DNA of 64,000 nt from an uncultured Chitinophagales bacterium. GTDB taxonomy: Bacteria > Bacteroidota > Bacteroidia > Chitinophagales > JAHDHT01. Both the position numbers and the translations under genes were made by a program. The notes beneath the pieces were generated by a model. That model worked only from the letters and a program-made list of their open reading frames with translations. It ran no database searches and was not told the origin of the DNA. This document shows, one piece after another, positions 48,259 through 58,108 of the stretch. The first letter of the stretch is position 1; every line of letters starts with the position of its first letter. The stretch covers positions 1 to 64,000 of the forward strand of contig CALHDG010000184.1 in NCBI GenBank assembly GCA_938023075.1, given 5' to 3'.

Positions 48259-49779
48259 ATGCAGAAAGTCATTAAACGAGCGTTGATCTCGGTATTTCAT
48301 AAAGAAAATTTATCTCCCATTCTTGAGCATTTACAACAGTTAAATGTAGAGATCTATTCTACTGGAGGAACGCAAAAATTTATCGAATCGAAAGGCATAT
48401 CGGTTAAAGCAGTAGAAGCGTTAACTGAGTATCCTTCCATTTTAGGCGGCAGGGTAAAGACCTTGCACCCTAAAGTTTTTGGGGGTATATTGGCAAGGGA
48501 AAATGAAGCGGATGACCTCGCACAATTAGAACAATATGCCATTCCTACTTTTGATTTGGTAATAGTTGATCTGTATCCTTTTGAAAAAACCATACAAGAA
48601 ACAGAGGATGAAAATACGATTATAGAAAAAATTGATATTGGTGGAATTGCTTTAATTAGAGCCGCCGCCAAAAACTATAAAGACACGTTGGTTATTGCAG
48701 CCCAACAATATTATCCAGAATTATTAAACATCTTACAAAATAAGGAAGGTAAAACAAGCATAGAAGAAAGACGACAGTTTGCTACCAAAGCCTTTTCTGT
48801 TTCTTCACATTATGATACTAATATTTTCAATTATTTTAATCAAAAAGAAGGGTTAGAATATTTCAGGCAAAGTGCTGGTCCTGCGCAAAGTTTACGGTAT
48901 GGCGAAAATCCGCATCAACAAGGCTTTTATTTTGGTGATTTTGAAGCGATGTTTGAACAACTGCATGGCAAAGCGATTTCATATAACAATTTATTAGATG
49001 TTGATGCGGCAGTTAATATAATAGGCGAGTTTAAAACAACTACCTTTGCCGTATTAAAACACAACAATACCTGCGGCTTAGCCAGTAGAGCAAACTTGTT
49101 AAGTGCTTGGAAGGGGGCTTTAGCAGGCGATCCGGTCTCCGCTTTCGGCGGTGTTTTAATTACCAATAGTGTATTAGGCAAGCAAGCCGCTGAATCAATC
49201 AATCAATTATTTTTTGAAGTTTTGATTGCTCCTTCTTTTGAAGCAGCAGCTCTTGAAATCTTACAAAGTAAAAAAAATAGAATATTATTAATTCAAAAAA
49301 AATCGCTACAATCTACTCATAGTAGCCGCACGGTCTTAAATGGTGTGTTACACCAGCAGCGCGATCAATCAATGGAAGATGAAACCGTTTGGAAGACAGT
49401 AAGCGACCGGCAAGCAACCGAAGAGGAGGAAATCGATTTGTTATTCGCCAACAAAGCGGTAAAACATTTAAAATCGAATGGAATAGCCTTAGTGAAAAAC
49501 CAACAATTGGTCGGTATGGGTTGCGGACAAACCTCAAGAGTAGATGCCTTAAAACATGCAATTGCCAAAGCTAAATTGTTTAACTTAGATTTGGAAGGAG
49601 CTGTAATGGCTTCCGATGCTTTTTTCCCATTTCCAGATTGTGTTGAAATTGCTCACAAAGCAGGCATTAAAGCCGTAATTCAACCCGGTGGTTCTATTAA
49701 AGATAAAGACTCTATTACATATTGCAACAACCATAATATAGCAATGGTATTAACCGGTGTAAGACATTTTAAACATTGA
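48259..49779 (+). CDS. purH: Bifunctional AICAR transformylase/IMP cyclohydrolase
   Basis: A 506-residue enzyme for the last two steps of IMP synthesis, cytoplasmic. N-terminal MGS-like IMP cyclohydrolase domain (KRALISVFHKENL, YSTGGTQKFIE, GGRVKTLHPKVFGGIL) and C-terminal transformylase domain (SLRYGENPHQQGFYFG, VLKHNNTCGLA, AFGGVL and the terminal SDAFFPFPD and QPGGSIKDKD). Length is normal. It lies just upstream of mreB, the usual Bacteroidota arrangement, but mreB has its own -7 box. Confidence 0.96.
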   Translation: MQKVIKRALISVFHKENLSPILEHLQQLNVEIYSTGGTQKFIESKGISVKAVEALTEYPSILGGRVKTLHPKVFGGILARENEADDLAQLEQYAIPTFDLVIVDLYPFEKTIQETEDENTIIEKIDIGGIALIRAAAKNYKDTLVIAAQQYYPELLNILQNKEGKTSIEERRQFATKAFSVSSHYDTNIFNYFNQKEGLEYFRQSAGPAQSLRYGENPHQQGFYFGDFEAMFEQLHGKAISYNNLLDVDAAVNIIGEFKTTTFAVLKHNNTCGLASRANLLSAWKGALAGDPVSAFGGVLITNSVLGKQAAESINQLFFEVLIAPSFEAAALEILQSKKNRILLIQKKSLQSTHSSRTVLNGVLHQQRDQSMEDETVWKTVSDRQATEEEEIDLLFANKAVKHLKSNGIALVKNQQLVGMGCGQTSRVDALKHAIAKAKLFNLDLEGAVMASDAFFPFPDCVEIAHKAGIKAVIQPGGSIKDKDSITYCNNHNIAMVLTGVRHFKH

Positions 49780-49802
49780 TACTTTTTTACGTTTATTTTC
49801 CC

Positions 49803-49810
49803 TAACTTTG
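49803..49810 (+). promoter_or_regulatory. -7 box of mreBCD
   Basis: TAACTTTG, 48 bp before the mreB ATG. A TTG at 49776-49778 (24-bp spacer) overlaps the purH stop region and is a weak -33 candidate. Confidence 0.55.
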
Positions 49811-49858
49811 CCAAGCCGCATACACATATTTTTAATTATAATTTTTATTGAATTTTGA

Positions 49859-50884
49859 ATGGCGTTATTCAGTTTTTTAACACACGAAATAGCAATTGAT
49901 CTTGGCACTGCCAATACGCTAATTATATATAACAACAAAGTGGTTGTAGATGAGCCTTCTATAGTTGCCAAACGAAGAGCCACTAATGAAGTGGTTGCCG
50001 TTGGCAAAAAGGCGATGCAGATGCACGAAAAAACCCACGACAACATTAAAACCATTCGCCCCTTAAAAGATGGGGTGATTGCCGATTTTGATGCTGCCGA
50101 AGCCATGATAAGAGGCATGATAAAAATGATCTATCCGAAAAAGAAAATGATCATGCCATCTTACAAAATGGTCATTTGCATACCATCGGGCATTACCGAA
50201 GTTGAAAAAAGAGCAGTATTTGATTCAGCCGAGCAAGCTGGTGCAAAAGAGATTTATTTGATTCACGAACCCATGGCAGCTGCGCTCGGTATTGGTATCG
50301 ACGTTTCTGAACCCATGGGTAATATGATTATCGACATTGGTGGAGGAACCACAGAAATTGCAGTAATTGCATTAATGGGCATAGTTGGCGATCAATCTAT
50401 CAGAACAGCAGGGGATGAATTTACAACCGATATTATCGTGCATATGCGTCGCCAACACAATATGCTTATTGGTGAGCGTACTGCCGAAAATATTAAAATA
50501 AAAGTAGGTTCAGCTTTGCCAGAATTAGATGATGAACCAGATGATTTTGCCGTAAATGGAAGAGATTTAATGACCGGTATTCCAAAGCAAATTATGGTTA
50601 GCTATACCGAAATTGCGCATTCGTTAGATAAATCAATTGTAAAAATTGAAGAATCGATATTGAAAGCTTTGGAAACTACACCACCAGAATTAGCAGCCGA
50701 TATTTATAAAACCGGAATTTACTTAACCGGCGGAGGAGCTTTGTTACGTGGTTTAGATAAACGGATCTCTTTAAAAACCAAGCTACCCGTGCACGTTGCC
50801 GACGATCCGTTAAGAGCGGTGGTGCGAGGTACAGGAATTGCATTAAAAAACCCAGAAAGGTATTCTTTCTTAATTCAAAAATAA
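49859..50884 (+). CDS. mreB: Rod shape-determining actin homologue MreB
   Basis: A 341-residue cytoplasmic filament protein that positions the elongasome. Actin-fold phosphate-1 motif AIDLGTANTLIIY, phosphate-2 MIIDIGGGTTEIAV and adenosine motif TGGGALLRGLDK are present, and the length is typical. First gene of mreB-mreC-mreD. Confidence 0.97.
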   Translation: MALFSFLTHEIAIDLGTANTLIIYNNKVVVDEPSIVAKRRATNEVVAVGKKAMQMHEKTHDNIKTIRPLKDGVIADFDAAEAMIRGMIKMIYPKKKMIMPSYKMVICIPSGITEVEKRAVFDSAEQAGAKEIYLIHEPMAAALGIGIDVSEPMGNMIIDIGGGTTEIAVIALMGIVGDQSIRTAGDEFTTDIIVHMRRQHNMLIGERTAENIKIKVGSALPELDDEPDDFAVNGRDLMTGIPKQIMVSYTEIAHSLDKSIVKIEESILKALETTPPELAADIYKTGIYLTGGGALLRGLDKRISLKTKLPVHVADDPLRAVVRGTGIALKNPERYSFLIQK

Positions 50885-50998
50885 ATTGGTGGTTTTTGAT
50901 AGTGAGTTAAAATGGCAATTTGTTGTTTTTATAACACATATTATTAATATTTTGTTCCATTCAAAATTTATAATAAATAATTCATAATTATTTAGAGC

Positions 50999-51841
50999 AT
51001 GAGAGAACTCATCAGTTTTTTCTTAAAATATAACGTGTTGTTTGTTTTCATTTTATGCGAAACCTTGTGTTTTTATTTATTGAGTACTTACAATACATAC
51101 CACCGGGCAAGTGCGGTAGCTTCTTCTAATGCTATAACAGGTTCATTGTTTAAAATGTCGAACGATGTGGCTGATTATGTAGGATTAAAAGGCGAAAATG
51201 AAACCTTGCACAACGAAAATGCGCGATTACGACAACTGTTGTTTAACCAAAATTCTGATGAACTTAAAAGAGATACCTTGGTCGAACCAATTGAGGTAAC
51301 AGTCGATTCTGTTCACCTAAGAAGCTACGTTTTTACAGCCGCAAAAGTCATCAATAACTCTACAAACGGCTTATATAATAATATTACCATTAACAAAGGT
51401 TCTAAACATGGCTTTAAGCCCGATATGGGTTTGGTAAGTGCTAATGGTGTGGTAGGCATCATTAAAAATGTATCTACTAATTACAGTTCGGCTATGAGTT
51501 TGTTGAACAAAAATTTAAAGCTTACTGCTAAAATTAAACAATATACCGGCTCTTTTGCCTGGGATGGTATGGATGCCCGATATGCTCAATTAAAAGAAGT
51601 ACCGAACCACGCCAATATCCAGAAAAATGATACCATTTCTACCAGTGGCTATTCCTCTATTTTTCCAGAAAATTTTATGATTGGAACTATTGAAGATTTT
51701 GAATTAAAAGAAGGCAGTAACTTCTATGATATTAAAATAAAATTGGCAACTGATTTTTATAAACTACGTAGGGTAGACGGTGTTGAAAACCTGAACCGGA
51801 AAGAACAAATTGAATTAGAGTACAGCACAGCCAATGAGTAG
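50999..51841 (+). CDS. mreC: Rod shape-determining protein MreC
   Basis: A 280-residue elongasome protein. One N-terminal membrane helix (VLFVFILCETLCFYLLS), a coiled coil (GLKGENETLHNENARLRQLL) and the periplasmic beta-rich MreC domain (KVINNSTNGLYNNITINKGS, MGLVSANGVVGIIKNV) are all present. It contacts PBP2 in the periplasm. It overlaps the mreD start by 8 bp. Confidence 0.95.
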   Translation: MRELISFFLKYNVLFVFILCETLCFYLLSTYNTYHRASAVASSNAITGSLFKMSNDVADYVGLKGENETLHNENARLRQLLFNQNSDELKRDTLVEPIEVTVDSVHLRSYVFTAAKVINNSTNGLYNNITINKGSKHGFKPDMGLVSANGVVGIIKNVSTNYSSAMSLLNKNLKLTAKIKQYTGSFAWDGMDARYAQLKEVPNHANIQKNDTISTSGYSSIFPENFMIGTIEDFELKEGSNFYDIKIKLATDFYKLRRVDGVENLNRKEQIELEYSTANE

Positions 51842-52346
51842 TTTCAACGTCAACCAAATATTAAATTTCCTATTTTTAATTGCGCTGCAAGTGTTGGTGT
51901 TAGATAATGTAGAGTTGCATCGGCTGGTTCGCCCTTTAATTTATCCGCTTATTATTTTACTGTTGCCCATTGCCATGCCCGGTGCCTTAGTCATTATTCT
52001 TTCGATGGTATTAGGTTTGATTATTGATGTATTTAACGATACCTTAGGTTTGCACGCCTCTGCCTGTGTATTTATGGCATTTTGCCGTCCTTTTGTGTTG
52101 AGCATTTTTCGTCCGAGAGGTGGTTACGAGCAATTTGCGATGCCCTCTTACCAAAAGCTCGGTTTAAGCTGGTTTCTGCGCTACGTTGGTCTATCTATAT
52201 TTTTGTTTAACGCCTTCTTTTTTCTGGTAGAAGCCTTCAACTTCCGGTTTATCCATTTAACGCTGTTCAAAATCATTTTAAGCACTATTTTCTGTTTGTT
52301 ATTAATTTTAATTCATCAAATGTTGTTTGCGCGGACTAAGGTTTAG
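51834..52346 (+). CDS. mreD: Rod shape-determining protein MreD
   Basis: A 170-residue integral membrane protein with about five helices, in the position and size of MreD. The ATG overlaps the mreC stop region, which implies translational coupling. In most Bacteroidota mrdA (PBP2) follows at once; here a two-gene block on the other strand and a repeat intervene. Confidence 0.92.
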   Translation: MSSFNVNQILNFLFLIALQVLVLDNVELHRLVRPLIYPLIILLLPIAMPGALVIILSMVLGLIIDVFNDTLGLHASACVFMAFCRPFVLSIFRPRGGYEQFAMPSYQKLGLSWFLRYVGLSIFLFNAFFFLVEAFNFRFIHLTLFKIILSTIFCLLLILIHQMLFARTKV

Positions 52347-52399
52347 AATAGAAATTATTCATTCATTCATTCATTATTATCCTTATATAAAAAAATATT

Positions 52400-52535
52400 T
52401 GAAGCGAACCGGTAAAACATTTTAGAAACGGGCTCCCCGCTATCCGTTCAAATACCATTTTGCCAACGCTTCAAATCATCGCGACAAATGGTATAACCAC
52501 TGCTATCGGGGCTAAACTTCCAACCGCAGCCGGCT
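52400..52535 (-). repeat. Structured intergenic repeat, family 1, copy D
   Basis: Lies after mreD. Outer stem CCCCG (52435-52439)/CGGGG (52507-52511); inner stem ATACCATTT (52452-52460)/AAATGGTAT (52486-52494), perfect; conserved loop strands CTATCCGTTCAA and AACCACTGCTAT. The stems differ from those in copies A-C but still pair. A short (ATTC)4 tract lies just upstream at 52357-52375. Confidence 0.85.
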
Positions 52536-52592
52536 TCAATCCGTTCACACCCCAACAGCCTCTCTCGAAGAGGAAACTGATACCAAAGCAAA

Positions 52593-54095
52593 TCACTCCA
52601 ACCAAAGCAGGCGGCTTACATAAATTTGGTTGTTTTGCCCAGTAGCTTTCAACCAATAAGTACCTTCTTCCAAATGTGTTGGCTGTATTGTAGTTAGGTT
52701 TCCACTAAAAGTTAGCTGTTCTACAACTTGCCCGTTTAAGTTAATAATCTCCAAATCATATGCTTGAAAAACTGGTAATTCCACATGAACCATTGAACTG
52801 GCAGGATTTGGATAAAGACTAAATTGTTCAACCATCTCAGTATTAAAAATACCCGTATCTAAGGTATCTAACTTAAGTTGGTAGATACTCATAGTATTGC
52901 CACCCTTTTCTCTTAAAGAAACATAATGATGCTTGTCATCAGGATGAAAGGTAAGCATATTGTATTGATCTAAATTTTCGAAGGCATAGTACGCCAATAC
53001 TTCGCCAAACTTTTTTAAAAACAAAGTATCGTTGCGGTATACAATACATTCATCTTTTTGGGTGCAGTAACGGATTAACTCGCTGTTTCCATCTCTAAAC
53101 ATCCGATTGCCTTTAGAGTTTATAAATTCATAGGTAGATTCATTGGTGCCTTCATAATAAACGTGTACACCATTAGGAGTCGGTTTCACATACTTAAAAA
53201 TAAATCCTTCTAAACCGTGATATTGCCAATTAACCTTAGCTTGCTTAACGTTAAATGAAGCGATAATATAATTATAACCACCCTGAAATGGCTTTCTGGC
53301 ATCATAGATAACATAAACAATGGAATCATTAACCGGAAAAATGGGATTATAGTCAGGAAATGCAACAGTATTTAAAGTACGATGTTCTTCATTAGAACTG
53401 TTGAATTCAATTTGCTGATACCCTTCTGCACTGCTATAAATTAAGTAGTTTGTAGATGTTGGAGGGTTTGAATTACCATAAGTAGGGGTACTAAGGGCAT
53501 AATAGGATTGATTATCTTGTTTGTAACCCCAATTTAAAACTTTAGGTATAGTTTCGGCTCTCCATACTTGATTTAACTCGTTTTTGCTTATGTTAAATGC
53601 TTGTTCTAATAGCAAAGAATCATTATTCTGCAATCTTCCGAATAGAACAACTTCATTTTGATTGATCATAACATTGTTATAACTTATCTCAATAGGTATA
53701 TTTAAACTATCTAAATACTTATTGGTTAAATTATAGGTATATATGCAGGCTTGTTTATCCCTGCTAATAATATCGTAATTTAAAGCAAAAAGAGATTGTT
53801 GATCATCACCAAATTGAGCTAACCAAAATTCATAAGTATGATAATAGGTCTCGATCAGATATTCAACTGTATCTTTGTTTAACACTATAAGATGTTGGAA
53901 TTCACCACCACCAGTAAAATTACTAGTAACAAATGAAACAGCAATTTGTTTATTTGGTAATGGAATAATTTGTTCTACTTTTGAAAATCCCGGTTTAATT
54001 TTCAACTCATTAATTTTGTTAAGAATTAAAGATTGACCCGAAATGAATAAAGGGCATAAAACAAAAACGATTATATAAACTAACTTATAAGGCAT
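52593..54095 (-). CDS. T9SS type A sorting-domain protein, unknown function
   Basis: A 500-residue exported protein. The signal peptide MPYKLVYIIVFVLCPLFISG favours ATG 54095 over ATG 54116, seven codons upstream. The middle is beta-rich with repeated short strands and may be propeller-like, but no family is recognised. The C-terminus from FSLYPNPASSMVHVEL is a clear type A sorting domain. Its start overlaps the end of the upstream lipoprotein gene by 11 bp, so the two are translationally coupled. Together they sit between mreD and mrdA, on the opposite strand. Confidence 0.85.
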   Translation of the reverse strand: MPYKLVYIIVFVLCPLFISGQSLILNKINELKIKPGFSKVEQIIPLPNKQIAVSFVTSNFTGGGEFQHLIVLNKDTVEYLIETYYHTYEFWLAQFGDDQQSLFALNYDIISRDKQACIYTYNLTNKYLDSLNIPIEISYNNVMINQNEVVLFGRLQNNDSLLLEQAFNISKNELNQVWRAETIPKVLNWGYKQDNQSYYALSTPTYGNSNPPTSTNYLIYSSAEGYQQIEFNSSNEEHRTLNTVAFPDYNPIFPVNDSIVYVIYDARKPFQGGYNYIIASFNVKQAKVNWQYHGLEGFIFKYVKPTPNGVHVYYEGTNESTYEFINSKGNRMFRDGNSELIRYCTQKDECIVYRNDTLFLKKFGEVLAYYAFENLDQYNMLTFHPDDKHHYVSLREKGGNTMSIYQLKLDTLDTGIFNTEMVEQFSLYPNPASSMVHVELPVFQAYDLEIINLNGQVVEQLTFSGNLTTIQPTHLEEGTYWLKATGQNNQIYVSRLLWLE

Positions 54096-56060
54096 ATACG
54101 GTAACGTTATGACCATCCCAATATCTAGTTGTAAAAAATAGACTTATCTCCGGTCCTCCAACAGATTGGCTTGTATCAAAAGACACTTCTTCATAATGTG
54201 TAGTTACAGTATTATATCCATCATTCCAACTATATTCAAGCTCTACTAGCAAGTTAATAAAAGAAGTGTTAGGATCAATGTTGTCCATAAACAATTGCTC
54301 TTCAATAGCATCTAAATATGAATCTGAGTCTACAGTACCAAGTATATTAAGAGTACTCGGATCAACTGGTGGTCCAGAAATGTCTTCCAAATCAATTTGC
54401 TTTCTAAATCCATCAGATGCACTATGGCCAGCATTACCTTGACCAATTGGTCCGAAAGAAATCCAGAATCCAGGCACATTAACCCAAAAATCATACATTT
54501 CATCATAATAATCAGTAGTAATCACAATATTTTTGTTTTTATTAAATGTTGAATTACTAAAATCCGTAAATTTATTTAGAGAATAATTATTATAGTCTGG
54601 TCTTATTCCTGACTTTATTACATTACCATTATTATCATAATCATCACAGGATTGATCATAAGACATATTTGCGAATACTCTCATATCTGGTCCATCAATA
54701 TACCAAAAACTTTTATTCCAAGGAAAGGCAAAATATAAAGGTGGCAGACCAAATGAGCGACGTAGTTTATAAATACCTCCTTGTGCTAGGCCGAAATGAT
54801 ATGGATTGTCATTGGGTCCACCACTGAACGCTCGATGTTCTGCTAAAGATTTAAAAATTGTTTCTCTTTGACATAAAAACAAATCGTTTACACTTATTTC
54901 GGATCCATTACATTCTTGTGCATTTTTAGGATGCCATTCTATTGGTCTGTCAACCTTACTAATATTACCTTTATCAACAAGAAAGTAACCAGATCCATCG
55001 ACCTTTTCCAATAATGCATAGTATCGATCAATAATCGGTACTGGGATGTTATCGGTTAGACACTTTTCAACCATAATATCATTCGCCTTATTAAAACATT
55101 CAGGTGTTGTTAAATTGTGAGTTGTTTTGTCATCAAGGTCATAATCTAGCCATATATATATTTCATCGTGCCTTGCTGGTCCAGGAAAAACTCCAAAAGT
55201 ATTATCTTGTGGAATTAGTGCACCATCATAAGGATTATCACCACAAAATTCACATTTTGGATTAGAAGCACTACATAACTTCAGATGAATATAAGTATCA
55301 TTTGTATTCGTGCCTCCACAATTCGCATTCCTATAATGAGCACAATCTACTAAGGTTGGCCCCTGTATTACTGTAATAACCGCTATTTTTTGCAATGCTT
55401 CGCTCCGTTCAATTTGTATTTGTTCAACATACATATCTTCATCTACTTCAACACCAGGCATTGGGTAACCATCCTCTAGGTGTAGATAACCCATTAAAGG
55501 ATCTTCAGATAAACCATTTATTGTAGCATTATCCATTTCTAAAGAACCCATATCATTTATCTGAATACCACTAATTGTTTCCAAAAATGGTATAAACGCA
55601 TAATACTTTGTCTCATCATCATAAATCATTTCACCAGCATAATCAATACTGTCAGGTAAACTATAAGCGGCACTTATTGCTTCGTTCATCAATTCAGTTA
55701 AATCTATACCTTCTGCTTGGGCAGCTTCAACAATCCGTTTATAAGGTGCAAAATAAAAACCATCTAAACCCTTGGCACATTCTCGATAAATAATGTGAGC
55801 TAAAGAGGTAGTGTTCTCTTTTTTCTGATTAGCATTCCATTGATTTACCGTGTTATTGGCACCATGCAAACCTATACTTAACATTCTTAAATTGTAATAT
55901 GTTTCTTGTGTTGTTAAATTACTATCGGTTGCTTTGCTTTCAACAAGTGGAGTAATTTCTTTTTTACAAGCACTAAAAGTAAATAGTAAAATACAAGACA
56001 GTATTATTAGAAATGATGAAGTTTTCGGGGGGGGGGGAAGTAAAATTGATTTAATCTCAT
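54085..56060 (-). CDS. Phase-variable candidate lipoprotein (out of frame at a G11 tract)
   Basis: The intact part (599 residues from ATG 55884, stop at 54085) has no recognised domain; it includes a Cys-rich patch (CSASNPKCEFCGDNP) and many aromatic and acidic residues. The frame stays open upstream into a lipoprotein signal peptide (SFLIILSCILLFTFSAC, lipobox Cys). The only good start, ATG 56060 (MRLNQFYF), lies beyond a run of 11 C residues (plus-strand G at 56027-56037) and is in another frame. With 11 bases the product stops after 17 codons; with 9 or 12 it would be a full lipoprotein of about 655 residues. This is either phase variation or a homopolymer sequencing error. Confidence 0.8.
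56027..56037. repeat. Homopolymeric G11 tract
   Basis: Eleven consecutive G on the plus strand, within the first 12 codons of the lipoprotein gene read on the minus strand. Such a run is very unlikely by chance in DNA of about one-third G+C. Its length sets the reading frame. Confidence 0.95.
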
Positions 56061-56080
56061 AATATTAATTTTTAGATAAA

Positions 56081-56111
56081 CGAATGTATAGGATTAATTG
56101 GTTATTATCAA
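56081..56111 (-). promoter_or_regulatory. Promoter of the lipoprotein operon
   Basis: Minus strand TTG (complement of CAA 56109-56111), 20-bp spacer, TACATTCG (56081-56088), one mismatch from TAnnTTTG, 20 bp before ATG 56060. Confidence 0.5.
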
Positions 56112-56217
56112 GTTTTTCTTGAAAAAATTATATACTTTTAATTTCTGTTTAGGAATCGTTAAGAAATCTACTAAAGTTAATCACAGCCCAATCATCCTTT
56201 TTGTAAAGTAGGCTTAC

Positions 56218-56225
56218 TATATTTG
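56218..56225 (+). promoter_or_regulatory. -7 box of mrdA-rodA
   Basis: TATATTTG, 29 bp before the mrdA ATG. The nearest TTG (56201-56203) is only 14 bp upstream, too close for a normal -33. This box would let mrdA-rodA be transcribed independently of mreBCD. Confidence 0.5.
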
Positions 56226-56254
56226 CAAATCTAATTGAAGTTTATAAATAATAA

Positions 56255-58108
56255 ATGGGCGATAGAGGAAGGATCATATTTTTTCAAATTTTATTTGGGC
56301 TAGTAGGATTAGTTTATTTAGGGCAATTGTTTGCCTTACAGGTAATTGATGATTCTTTTAAAGAACTGGCAAACGATAATGTGATTCGTAAGTTAACTAC
56401 CTTCCCTACCAGAGGCTTGGTATACGATAGAAATAAAGAACTGATTGTAACCAATGAGCCAGTATACGATATTTTGGTAACCCCACGCCTCGTTAAAAAT
56501 ATAGACACTACCAAATTTTGCACTTTATTAGATATTGATAAGGAGACTTTTGAAAAGAACCTCGCAAAAGCCACCAGGTATTCCCGCTACCGCCCGTCTA
56601 ATTTTATTAAACAAATTTCTAAAGAACAGTATGCTCAATTTCAGGAATATTTATTCCAGTTTAAAGGCTTCTATCCGCAGGTGCGTACTATACGAAAATA
56701 TCCTTTTGCCAATGCGAGTCATGTATTGGGTTACATTGGTGAAGTAAGCGACCGGCATATTAATAAAGAAGACAGTTATTATCAACTCGGCGATTATATT
56801 GGCTTAACCGGCATTGAAAAAGAGTACGAGTTAAATCTGCGCGGAGAAAAAGGCTTTCGGTACATTATGGTAGATGTACACAACCGCGAACAAGGAGAGT
56901 TTGATGCCGGCAATCGCGATCAACCATCTAAAGCGGGCAGAGAAATTAATTTAACCTTAGATATTAAGTTGCAGCAATATGGCGAACAATTGATGCAAAA
57001 TAAAAAAGGGAGTATCGTTGCCATCAACCCAAAAAATGGGGAAGTGTTAGCGATGGTTAGCAACCCAACCTACGACCCCAATCTATTAAATGGACGAGAG
57101 CGGGGCAACAATTTTAGTATACTTTCTAACGATACTTTAAAGCCCTTGTTTAACAGAGCTATTCAAGCCAAATATATTCCAGGTTCTACTTTTAAACCCT
57201 TAGTAGCCTTAATTGCTTTGCAAGAAGGTGCTATCTACGCCAACAAATATTTTAAATGTGGCGGTTCGTACAGAATGGGTAATATGGTTAAGCGCTGTTC
57301 ACACGATCATAAATCTGCCGGTAATGTACCGGTTGCCATTAAAGAATCGTGCAACCCCTATTTTTGGCAAACCTTTAGAGCCTTAATTGAAGGCAATGAA
57401 AACCGCAGCCCCGATCAAGCCTTGCAGGTGTTTAATAATTACTTGTACCAATTTGGCTTAGGTAAACAATTGGGTATTGATTTACCCAATGAAGCCATTG
57501 GCAATGTGCATCGCCCCGAACAATTTGACAGAACCTATGGAGAAGGTCGTTGGGGTGCCACCACTATTATATCGTTGGCAATTGGGCAGGGCGAAATGGA
57601 ATTAACTACCTTACAAATGGCAAATATGATGACTATAATTGCAAATCGTGGTTATTATTATCCACCACATTTGGTACGTCCCATTCCATCTGATACTACA
57701 AAATATCAATTTTATACCAGCCCAAATAGTGTTTCTGTTAATAAAGAACATTTCGAAACCGTAATTAAAGGTTTGGATAAAGTAGGTAAAAGACTGGTCG
57801 AAATATATAAATTTACCGATATTGAAGGTTTAGATATTGCCGGTAAAACGGGTACGGCTGATAATCCACATGGTGAACCTCACTCTTTGTTTTCCTGTTT
57901 TGCTCCAAAAGATAATCCGGAAATTGCAGTAGCCGTAATTGTTGAAAATTCAGGCTTTGGTGCAAGATATGCCGCTCCAATTGCGGGTTTAATGATAGAA
58001 CAATACCTCAATAAACAAATTTCAGAGCGCGGAAAATGGATTGAAGAAAAGGTGTTGGAAATGAATTTTATTAACCCGAAAGAAGAAGACGAAGCAGCGA
58101 ATGAATAG
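56255..58108 (+). CDS. mrdA: Penicillin-binding protein 2 (elongasome transpeptidase)
   Basis: A 617-residue class B PBP. One N-terminal membrane helix (FQILFGLVGLVYLGQLFAL), a pedestal domain, and a transpeptidase domain with active-site Ser311 in STFK, SxN at Ser365-Cys366-Asn367 and KTG at 531-533. Cross-links side-wall peptidoglycan in the periplasm with RodA as glycosyltransferase. The stop overlaps the rodA start by 8 bp. Confidence 0.95.
   Translation: MGDRGRIIFFQILFGLVGLVYLGQLFALQVIDDSFKELANDNVIRKLTTFPTRGLVYDRNKELIVTNEPVYDILVTPRLVKNIDTTKFCTLLDIDKETFEKNLAKATRYSRYRPSNFIKQISKEQYAQFQEYLFQFKGFYPQVRTIRKYPFANASHVLGYIGEVSDRHINKEDSYYQLGDYIGLTGIEKEYELNLRGEKGFRYIMVDVHNREQGEFDAGNRDQPSKAGREINLTLDIKLQQYGEQLMQNKKGSIVAINPKNGEVLAMVSNPTYDPNLLNGRERGNNFSILSNDTLKPLFNRAIQAKYIPGSTFKPLVALIALQEGAIYANKYFKCGGSYRMGNMVKRCSHDHKSAGNVPVAIKESCNPYFWQTFRALIEGNENRSPDQALQVFNNYLYQFGLGKQLGIDLPNEAIGNVHRPEQFDRTYGEGRWGATTIISLAIGQGEMELTTLQMANMMTIIANRGYYYPPHLVRPIPSDTTKYQFYTSPNSVSVNKEHFETVIKGLDKVGKRLVEIYKFTDIEGLDIAGKTGTADNPHGEPHSLFSCFAPKDNPEIAVAVIVENSGFGARYAAPIAGLMIEQYLNKQISERGKWIEEKVLEMNFINPKEEDEAANE

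Noticed and set aside
52357-52375. (ATTC)4 tetranucleotide tract after mreD
   Set aside because: Intergenic, short and not near a start codon, so no reason to infer phase variation.
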